Part shown: positions 1 to 4,065 of the stretch, one piece after another
How positions within the stretch are numbered: the first letter of the stretch is position 1
Layout: every line of letters begins with the position of its first letter
Source: an uncultured Thermomicrobiales bacterium
GTDB taxonomy: Bacteria; Chloroflexota; Chloroflexia; Thermomicrobiales; UBA6265
Assembly (NCBI GenBank): GCA_902806375.1
Contig: CADCWK010000176.1
Span: 1-5,916 of the forward strand
Length of the DNA stretch: 5,916 nt
Direction: 5' to 3'
Translations under genes and position numbers: made by a program
The notes under the pieces: generated by a model
What the model saw: the letters and a program-made list of their open reading frames with translations, nothing else
Told to the model about the DNA's origin: nothing
Databases searched by the model: none

Positions 1-418
1 TGACCTTGTCGCGCGACAGCCCCGGGGTCGCGAGGTCATGGGCGACACGGGCCCGGAGGCGGGGGAGGGACTCGGCGAAGGCGATCGTGTGCTCGTACTT
101 GGTCTCACCGCGGGCCTCGTTCCAGCGCTCGTGGTAGCGGTACTGCTTGCGGCCCCGCTCGTCCCGCCCGGTCGCCTGGAGGTGGCCGCGCGGGTCCGGG
201 CTGATCCAGACGTCCCGCCAGGCTGGCGGGACGACGATCTTCCGGATGCGTCCCAGCGTTGGCGTGTCCCGGATCAGCTCGCCGTCCGGATCCCGGTAAC
301 TCCAGCCCTTGCCCGCCCGCTTCCGGGTAATGCCGGGGTCGGTATCCGAGACATAATGGAGGCCGGCGCTCCTGGCGTCGGCCTGCGCGATCAGTTGGCG
401 GTCTTCCATGGAGGACAT
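1..418 (-). CDS. topIB: DNA topoisomerase IB, N-terminal part (cut by left edge)
   Basis: The frame is open from an ATG at 418 to the left edge and gives 139 residues; the rest of the gene lies outside. Type IB topoisomerases relax supercoils by nicking one strand through a 3'-phosphotyrosine link. The visible part matches the conserved N-terminal region of the bacterial/poxvirus-like group: YVSDTDPGITR (22-32), GKGWSYRDPDGELI (36-49), the RI..IVVPPAW..VWI block (57-72), GHLQATGRDERGRKQYRYH (78-96) and a LPRLR..VAHDL segment (118-129). The catalytic Arg, Lys, His and Tyr residues of the family lie further along and cannot be checked. ATG at 418 is preferred over ATG at 409 because AGG lies about 8 bases before it, although this ribosome site is weak. 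Family proteins are roughly 330-370 residues, so about 40% is visible. It is transcribed in the same direction as the TetR gene, but a 310-base gap and a stem-loop separate them, so it is probably a separate unit. Confidence 0.93.
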   Translation of the reverse strand, partial: MSSMEDRQLIAQADARSAGLHYVSDTDPGITRKRAGKGWSYRDPDGELIRDTPTLGRIRKIVVPPAWRDVWISPDPRGHLQATGRDERGRKQYRYHERWNEARGETKYEHTIAFAESLPRLRARVAHDLATPGLSRDKV

Positions 419-728
419 CGTGATACCTGGTCTGGCTCCGCCCGGCGGCGGGTCGGACGGGGAGTCTGGACGGTGCGGTGACGGTGCACCATGCAACGGG
501 TGTGCCATGTCCGCGCCCGCACGTGAGTCGTATGGGACCAGGCACCTGCCGCGCACGCGTCGCACCGGGGTGGACCCGGCGATGGGTCAGGAAGAAGCGG
601 AATTCCGGTCGGGCCACCATCCCCCGGGGCCAGTCCGCTCCGCACCGAGGAGGCTTGGGTGCAGGCGCGGACGGGAGCGGACATCGACGTCCTGCCCGGA
701 TCGCTCAGCCCGTCGGGGATGAATCCGA
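419..728. other. Non-coding gap between the TetR gene and the topoisomerase gene
   Basis: No reading frame here resembles a known protein, and the open frames that cross it are low-complexity Arg/Pro/Gly-rich shadows. It should hold the 3' end of the TetR transcript and the promoter of the topoisomerase gene. I could not find a convincing -35/-10 pair for the latter. Small GC-rich inverted repeats occur (CCGGG/CCCGG at 565-569/575-579; GGTGC/GCACC at 472-476/486-490). The strongest structure, at 633-682, is listed separately. Confidence 0.6.
633..682 (-). terminator. Bulged stem-loop downstream of the TetR gene, possible terminator
   Basis: GTCCGCTCC at 633-641 is the exact reverse complement of GGAGCGGAC at 674-682. 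Nested inside, GCACC at 642-646 pairs with GGTGC at 658-662. The arms on one side are contiguous, so the structure is 14 pairs with an 11-nt bulge (663-673) and an 11-nt loop. It starts about 46 bases past the TetR stop codon. There is no T-tract, so an intrinsic terminator in the E. coli sense is not shown; an RNA end-stabilising hairpin is equally possible. Confidence 0.35.
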
Positions 729-1457
729 TCAGCTCCCGGTGCGGATGAGCCGATCGAGGAGTTCCGCCAGCAGGGTCCGCTCGCCGGGCGTGAGAACACC
801 CGTCGCCTCCGGCAGGACCGACCGGAGCGCGACCGAGTGGGCCGCGACACGGCGACCGGGAGAATCGAACGCCGCCGTCCCGCCCGGAGCATCCACCGTC
901 AGGGCGGCCAGCAACGCTTCCCGGGTCAGCTCCGAGACACTGAGGTCCTGGTCCTCCGGCGGTCGCGCCAGCAGCGTGAGCGTGACCCCGACGCCGCTGG
1001 CCCCGATCATCGCGGCAGCCCGTCGCACATCGGTCCGCAGACGCCCGGCTCTCGCGATGCGCTCCACGAGGTCGTCCAGGATGTCCGCCGCGCGGGACGC
1101 CGCGGAGGGCGACGATTCGCTCCGGGGATCACCGTACATCAGGACATAGAGCTCCGGATTGGCCAGTCCGAATGAGACATGGAGATCCCAGGCGGAGCGC
1201 AGATCGTCGACCGGGTCGTCGGCGCGCACGCGGTTGGTCTTGCTCTCGATGTAACTGGCGAACCCGCGGTCCGCGACGGCGTCGAGCAGACCCTGCATGT
1301 CGCCGAACTGGCGGTAGATGGCCGGTGGCTGGACTCCGGCGGCCGCGCTGACGGCTCTCGTCGAGACTGCCTGCCGGCCACCGCTGGTCAGGAGATCGAT
1401 GGCCGCCGTGATGATGCGTTCTCTGGTACTGGGCACGAGGTCGATCATGCTCGACAC
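729..1457 (-). CDS. TetR/AcrR-family transcriptional repressor
   Basis: A 242-residue protein with a TetR N-terminal DNA-binding domain at about residues 11-60: helix TRERIITAAIDLLTSGG (11-27), then the helix-turn-helix VSTRAVSAAAGVQPPAIYRQF (31-51) with the characteristic IYRQFGD..GLLDAVADRGF that follows it. The rest is mostly helical and poorly conserved, as expected of a ligand-binding and dimerisation domain; I cannot name the ligand. It is somewhat longer than the usual 190-220 residues because of a C-terminal extension. The longest frame starts at GTG 1457; ATG at 1448 is three codons inside. Neither has a clear Shine-Dalgarno site, so a leaderless or weakly translated message is possible. 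The gene diverges from the SDR pair across a 190-base gap rich in repeats, the usual arrangement for a local repressor that also controls itself. The regulatory role is inferred from family and layout. Confidence 0.93.
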   Translation of the reverse strand: MSSMIDLVPSTRERIITAAIDLLTSGGRQAVSTRAVSAAAGVQPPAIYRQFGDMQGLLDAVADRGFASYIESKTNRVRADDPVDDLRSAWDLHVSFGLANPELYVLMYGDPRSESSPSAASRAADILDDLVERIARAGRLRTDVRRAAAMIGASGVGVTLTLLARPPEDQDLSVSELTREALLAALTVDAPGGTAAFDSPGRRVAAHSVALRSVLPEATGVLTPGERTLLAELLDRLIRTGS

Positions 1458-1463
1458 GGTACC

Positions 1464-1469
1464 ATGATA
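1464..1469 (-). promoter_or_regulatory. Possible -10 box of the TetR gene
   Basis: Read on the minus strand these bases are TATCAT, a five-of-six match to TATAAT. Transcription would start near 1457, at the GTG start codon itself, which would give a leaderless message and explain the missing ribosome site. The sequence 17 bases upstream (CAACGT) is a poor -35, so the call is weak. Confidence 0.3.
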
Positions 1470-1481
1470 TCAATGGAAACG

Positions 1482-1530
1482 CCAATACGTTGACATCGAT
1501 ACTGGACGGTGATACCATCGATAACGTTGG
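1482..1530. promoter_or_regulatory. Imperfect inverted repeat framing the promoter (CCAA..CGTT / AACGTTGG)
   Basis: CCAATACGTT at 1482-1491 mirrors AACGTTGG at 1523-1530 apart from a two-base insertion, and each arm is followed inward by ATCGAT (1495-1500 and 1517-1522). The pair encloses the whole -35 to -10 region. A second imperfect palindrome, CCATGATATCAATGG, lies at 1462-1476 near the TetR start and could serve in autoregulation. Both are visible in the sequence; their function is inferred. Confidence 0.35.
1490..1518 (+). promoter_or_regulatory. Strong promoter for the SDR pair (TTGACA, extended -10)
   Basis: A perfect -35 TTGACA at 1490-1495 is followed by exactly 17 bp and then TACCAT at 1513-1518 (four of six matches to TATAAT). 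TG at 1510-1511 one base before it makes an extended -10. Transcription would start near 1525, leaving a leader of about 120 nt before the first SDR. The promoter lies inside the cluster of repeats described next, so it is well placed for steric repression by the divergently encoded TetR protein. Confidence 0.7.
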
Positions 1531-1546
1531 TGTGATTCCTTCGATA
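1496..1546 (+). repeat. Three TCGATA direct repeats across the SDR promoter
   Basis: TCGATA occurs at 1496-1501, 1518-1523 and 1541-1546, start-to-start distances 22 and 23 bp, close to two turns of B-DNA. The last two copies extend to TCGATAAC. The first copy lies in the -35/-10 spacer, the second overlaps the end of the -10 and the expected start site, the third lies in the early leader. A regulator bound to these sites would contact one face of the helix. Binding by the adjacent TetR protein is inference. Confidence 0.5.
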
Positions 1547-1553
1547 ACACACC
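1529..1553. promoter_or_regulatory. Candidate TetR operator (GGTGTG-N13-CACACC)
   Basis: GGTGTG at 1529-1534 and CACACC at 1548-1553 form an exact 6-bp inverted repeat with a 13-bp centre, 25 bp overall. That size is normal for TetR-family operators. It begins a few bases downstream of the predicted SDR start site, a position where a bound dimer would block transcription. It overlaps the third TCGATA copy, so the two signals may be parts of one site. Confidence 0.45.
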
Positions 1554-1596
1554 TGGACAGCGTCCGGGCGATGCGGAAGACGACACCTGATCGGCA

Positions 1597-1610
1597 CCCC
1601 GGTGGCGGGG
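1597..1610 (+). other. Small hairpin in the SDR leader
   Basis: CCCCG at 1597-1601 pairs with CGGGG at 1606-1610 around a GTGG loop, in the untranslated leader about 23 bases before the ribosome site. It is short and could be chance in GC-rich DNA. I see no riboswitch-like conserved core in the leader. Confidence 0.25.
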
Positions 1611-1632
1611 CGTCACAACGGACCGGTATAGC

Positions 1633-1638
1633 GAGGGA
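1633..1638 (+). promoter_or_regulatory. Ribosome binding site of the first SDR gene
   Basis: GAGGGA ends 9 bases before the ATG at 1648. It supports that start codon; no better in-frame start lies upstream. Confidence 0.6.
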
Positions 1639-1647
1639 CATCGACCC

Positions 1648-2415
1648 ATGACGGAGCCAGACACGAAGATCGCGATCATCACGGGAGCCAGCCGCGGGCT
1701 GGGCCGCAGCATGGCCCTCCACCTCGCCGCCCAGGGCATCGGCATCGTCGGTACCTACCACAGCCGCGAGGACGAGGCGCGTGAGGTCGCCCGCCTGATC
1801 GGTGAGCGAGGCGTCAAGGCGACGATGCTCCAACTCGACGTGGCCCACAGCGAGACCTTTGCCGCCTTTGCCGACCGGGTCGCGTCGGCCCTCCAGGAGA
1901 CCTTCGGCCGGAGCGACTTCGACTACCTGGTGAACAACGCCGGCTTCGGCGTCTACGCGCCGTTCACCGAGACGACCGAGGAGCAGTTCGACAGCCTCGT
2001 CGACTCCCAGTTCAAGGGGTCGTTCTTCCTGTCGCAGCGGCTGCTGCCGCTGATGGCGGACGGCGGCGCGATCCTCAACCTCTCGTCCGGTCTCACCCAG
2101 TCGGCCTACCCGGGCTTCAGCGCCTATGCCGCCGTCAAGAGCGCGGTCGATACGTTGTCGCGCTACATGGCCCGCGAGCTGGGTTCGCGCCGCATCCGGG
2201 TCAACACGATCGCACCGGGCGCGATCGAGACCGACTTCGGCGGCGGCCTGGTCCGTGACAACGCCGATGCCAACCGTGAGTTCGCCGCGATGATCGCGCT
2301 CGGCCGGGTGGGCCTGCCCGACGATATCGGCGCGGCGACGGCGGAGATTCTCTCCGACGGCCTCGGCTGGATGACCGGTCAGCGGGTCGAGGTCTCCGGC
2401 GGCCAGAACCTGTAG
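1648..2415 (+). CDS. Short-chain dehydrogenase/reductase, first tandem copy
   Basis: A 255-residue classical SDR, full length for the family and expected to be cytosolic. It should reduce a carbonyl or oxidise an alcohol with NAD(P)(H); the substrate cannot be told. The Rossmann motif TGASRGLG is at 12-19; Arg16, with Arg40 after the second strand, suggests NADPH. NNAG is at 96-99. The active site has Ser147 (second Ser of NLSSG), Tyr160 and Lys164 in YAAVK, followed by the VNTIAPGAIETDF loop (185-197). The tetrad Asn before the KG of the fourth helix is Gln121 here (SQFKG). The protein ends in SGGQNL with no C-terminal extension. It is the first gene after the strong promoter at 1490-1518 and diverges from the TetR gene. 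The second SDR, 116 bases downstream, is its close paralogue and probably shares the message. Confidence 0.95.
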   Translation: MTEPDTKIAIITGASRGLGRSMALHLAAQGIGIVGTYHSREDEAREVARLIGERGVKATMLQLDVAHSETFAAFADRVASALQETFGRSDFDYLVNNAGFGVYAPFTETTEEQFDSLVDSQFKGSFFLSQRLLPLMADGGAILNLSSGLTQSAYPGFSAYAAVKSAVDTLSRYMARELGSRRIRVNTIAPGAIETDFGGGLVRDNADANREFAAMIALGRVGLPDDIGAATAEILSDGLGWMTGQRVEVSGGQNL

Positions 2416-2456
2416 GACGCTCGACCGCAACCGATCGCGACCCGTGGCGACCAGCC

Positions 2457-2492
2457 GTTTCCGAGGGGGTCAGACAGACGCCCCCGGGAAAC
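2457..2492 (+). other. Strong stem-loop between the two SDR genes
   Basis: GTTTCC at 2457-2462 pairs with GGAAAC at 2487-2492, and GGGGG at 2465-2469 pairs with CCCCC at 2481-2485, with only a GA/G internal loop between and an 11-nt apical loop. That is 11 strong pairs. It begins 42 bases after the first SDR stop and ends 28 bases before the ribosome site of the second. No T-tract follows, so full termination is unlikely. It could protect the upstream message from 3' decay, be a processing site, or partly attenuate the second gene. Confidence 0.55.
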
Positions 2493-2520
2493 CATCAGCC
2501 GCCGCGGTACAAGGAACGAC

Positions 2521-2525
2521 AGGAA
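2521..2525 (+). promoter_or_regulatory. Ribosome binding site of the second SDR gene
   Basis: AGGAA ends 6 bases before ATG 2532, good spacing that fixes this start. A similar AGGAA occurs at about 2512-2516 but is too far upstream to serve. Confidence 0.65.
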
Positions 2526-2531
2526 CTCTCC

Positions 2532-3305
2532 ATGACCGACACCACGCAGACCAGCAAGATCGCGATCATTACCGGAGCCAGCCGCGGCCTTGGCCGCAGC
2601 ATGGCCCTCCACCTCGCCGCCCAGGGCGTCGCCATCCTCGGTACCTACCGCAGCCGCGAGGCCGATGCCCAGGCCGTCGCCGCCGAGATTCGCTCGCACG
2701 GCGTCCCGGCCGCGATGCTCCCGCTCGATACCGGCGACACCTCTACCTTCCCCGCCTTCGCTACCACCCTGACCGCGACGCTCCGCGACACCTTCGGCCG
2801 TTCGGACGCCGACTTCCTCGTCAACAACGCCGGCATCGGCGTCTACACCCCCTTCGCCGACACGACCGAGGAGCAGTTCGACGATCTGATCCGGGTCCAG
2901 CTCAAGGGGCCGTACTTCCTCACCCAGACACTCCTGCCACTGATCGTCGACGGAGGGCGGATCCTCAACGTCTCGACCGGGCTGACCCGCTTCACCACCC
3001 CCGGCTACTCGGCCTACGCCGCGGCGAAGGGGGCCATCGAGGTGCTGACCCGGTACCAGGCCAAGGAACTCGGTACCCGCCGGATCACCGTCAATACGAT
3101 CGCGCCGGGCGTCATCGAGACGGACTTCGCCGGGGGCCACGCACGCGACAACGCGGACCTCAACCGGATGCTGGCCGGGACCATCTCCCTGGGCCGGGTC
3201 GGGTTGCCGGACGACATCGGGGCGGCGGTGGCGACGCTGCTGGGCGAGGGGAGTGGCTGGATCACCGGCCAGCGCATCGAGGTCTCGGGCGGCCAGAACC
3301 TCTGA
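2532..3305 (+). CDS. Short-chain dehydrogenase/reductase, second tandem copy
   Basis: A 257-residue classical SDR, expected cytosolic and probably NADPH-dependent (Arg18 in TGASRGLG at 14-21, Arg42 after the second strand). NNAG is at 98-101, Tyr162 and Lys166 in YAAAK. A gapless alignment with the first copy gives 166 identical of 249 residues by hand count. Two active-site positions are unusual. The residue 13 before the catalytic Tyr, Ser in the first copy and in most SDRs, is Thr149 (NVSTG). The tetrad Asn position is Gln123 (VQLKG), as in the first copy. Thr keeps the hydroxyl, so the enzyme may well be active; the neighbouring Ser148 could also take part. The close match with divergence in substrate-facing parts (165-172, 203-215) suggests duplication followed by a change in specificity. 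A hairpin at 3331-3355 follows. Confidence 0.95.
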   Translation: MTDTTQTSKIAIITGASRGLGRSMALHLAAQGVAILGTYRSREADAQAVAAEIRSHGVPAAMLPLDTGDTSTFPAFATTLTATLRDTFGRSDADFLVNNAGIGVYTPFADTTEEQFDDLIRVQLKGPYFLTQTLLPLIVDGGRILNVSTGLTRFTTPGYSAYAAAKGAIEVLTRYQAKELGTRRITVNTIAPGVIETDFAGGHARDNADLNRMLAGTISLGRVGLPDDIGAAVATLLGEGSGWITGQRIEVSGGQNL

Positions 3306-3330
3306 CCCGGGACGACGTCCACCGTCCAGT

Positions 3331-3355
3331 CCTGCCCGGGCATCGCCCAGGCAGG
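3331..3355 (+). terminator. Compact hairpin after the second SDR gene, probable terminator
   Basis: CCTGCC at 3331-3336 pairs with GGCAGG at 3350-3355 and GGGC at 3338-3341 pairs with GCCC at 3345-3348, with one C/A mismatch and a 3-nt loop. It lies 25 bases past the SDR stop codon. The stem is typical of a factor-independent terminator, but no T-run follows; GC-rich lineages often lack one. It may end or only weaken transcription into the NTF2-like gene. Confidence 0.55.
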
Positions 3356-3619
3356 TCGGCGGTGCCGTCGTCCACGGCGCTGCGACGCGACGACGGGCCC
3401 GTCACACGGGAACCACCGGCCCGCTCTCATGGGCCTGACACGAGCCGCACGCAAGCGCAGTGCTCGCAGCGGTGACCTATGCGCCCCCCGGCGACGAGCA
3501 GAGGGCGCGTACAGGCCAGACAGGCGGTCGCCATGGAGCCAGGCCCGGTCGGAGCGTGGCCGCTGCGCCCCGTGATGAGGTCCGTCTCGAAGACGACGCT
3601 TCCCAGAGAAGGAGTTCCC
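3356..3619. other. Non-coding gap before the NTF2-like gene
   Basis: About 260 bases with no recognised gene. Short GC-rich inverted repeats are present (GCCGT/ACGGC at 3364-3368/3374-3378; CGGGCC/GGCCCG at 3394-3399/3418-3423; GGCGAC/GTCGCC at 3490-3495/3527-3532). I found no good -35/-10 pair, so whether the NTF2-like gene has its own promoter is open. A short minus-strand frame at 3427-3534 carries two CxxC pairs and is discussed as a finding, not called as a gene. Confidence 0.5.
3609..3614 (+). promoter_or_regulatory. Strong ribosome binding site that fixes the NTF2-like start
   Basis: AAGGAG, a near-perfect Shine-Dalgarno site, ends 5 bases before ATG 3620. The longer frame beginning at 3479 has no such site, and its extra residues do not look like the family. 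Confidence 0.85.
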
Positions 3620-3964
3620 ATGGACCAGCCATCGAGCCAGTCACAGCCGCAGTTGCCGGCGGCGATCACCGATGTCATCGACGGCACCAACGATCGCGAT
3701 CGTCCCCGCTTCCTCGGCGCCTTCGCGGAGCACGCCATCATCGACGACTGGGGGCGATCATTCGCGGGGCGGGCCGCGATCGCGGGTTGGAACGATGCCG
3801 AGAACATGGGCACCGCCAACCAGATCACCGTGACCGGGTATCGCCAGGCGGGCGACCTGCACGTCGTGACCATCGACGTGACCGGCAGGGGCTACAACGG
3901 TCCGGGCACGATGACCTTCACGCTCGACGATGGACTCGTGACCCGGATCGCGATCACCGCGTGA
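3620..3964 (+). CDS. NTF2/SnoaL-like small protein
   Basis: A 114-residue protein of the NTF2-like cone fold (SnoaL-like group). The pattern fits the fold: an N-terminal helix region PAAITDVIDGTNDRD (13-27), helix RFLGAFAEHAIIDDWGRSFAGRAAI (30-54) with the typical D-D-W-G-R turn, helix 55-64, and then alternating strands ITVTGYR, LHVVTIDVTG, GTMTFTLDDG and VTRIAIT. The fold serves as small cyclases, isomerases and dehydratases or as a pure ligand-binding module; no catalytic set is clear enough to choose. It has no signal peptide or membrane segment. A Gln/Ser/Pro-rich tail of about 12 residues precedes the fold. Small NTF2-like genes often sit beside SDR and TetR genes, so it may act on the same compound. 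The 314-base gap and a hairpin mean co-transcription is not assured. A strong terminator follows. Confidence 0.85.
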   Translation: MDQPSSQSQPQLPAAITDVIDGTNDRDRPRFLGAFAEHAIIDDWGRSFAGRAAIAGWNDAENMGTANQITVTGYRQAGDLHVVTIDVTGRGYNGPGTMTFTLDDGLVTRIAITA

Positions 3965-3981
3965 AGCTACCCCCTACCGGG

Positions 3982-4027
3982 CAAACGAGACGGGCCGGGG
4001 TGTCACCACCCCGGCCCGTCTCGTTTG
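3982..4027. terminator. Perfect 21-bp stem-loop, bidirectional terminator
   Basis: Bases 3982-4002 are the exact reverse complement of 4007-4027, with a TCAC loop at 4003-4006. The outer arms are CAAA and TTTG, so each strand ends its stem in TTT. It lies 17 bases past the NTF2-like stop and 38 bases past the binding-protein stop, exactly between two converging genes, and can terminate both. There is no long T-tract beyond the stem on either strand. Confidence 0.9.
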
Positions 4028-4065
4028 ATCGACGAACTGGTCCGATCCAGGGATCGGGGCCGCGA

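Larger units (their letters stand above)
1666..3302 (+). repeat. Tandem gene duplication (1666-2412 and 2556-3302)
   Basis: The two SDR coding regions align end to end without gaps over 249 codons, offset by 890 bases. Identity is highest at the cofactor-binding start, where 36 bases (1702-1737 and 2592-2627) are exactly identical, synonymous positions included. Another identical run of 21 bases encodes TTEEQFD. The middle of the proteins is much more divergent. The intergenic and leader sequences of the two copies do not resemble each other. Confidence 0.85.

Noticed and set aside
561..590. GGGTGGACCCGGCG, reminiscent of a T-box antiterminator core
   Set aside because: No matching specifier stem was seen and the next gene downstream on that strand is over a kilobase away behind an opposing gene.
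478..1149. A 223-codon plus-strand frame across the TetR gene and the gap
   Set aside because: Antisense to a clear TetR protein, Arg/Ser-rich, without recognisable motifs or a ribosome site.
1129..2430. A 433-codon minus-strand frame opposite the first SDR
   Set aside because: It is the antisense shadow of the SDR and TetR genes. The residues are Arg/Glu/Gly/Asp-rich low-complexity with no known fold, and such mirrors are common in high-GC DNA.
2379..3140. A 253-codon minus-strand frame opposite the second SDR
   Set aside because: Same kind of mirror; it resembles the first shadow only because the two SDR genes are paralogous.
2444..3475. A 343-codon plus-strand frame overlapping the second SDR
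   Set aside because: It is the other-frame reading of the SDR gene, Arg/Pro/Gly-rich, with no domain, while the SDR frame has every family motif.
3479..3619. N-terminal extension of the NTF2-like protein to an earlier start
   Set aside because: The ATG at 3620 has an AAGGAG site 5 bases before it; the extra 47 residues do not fit the fold.
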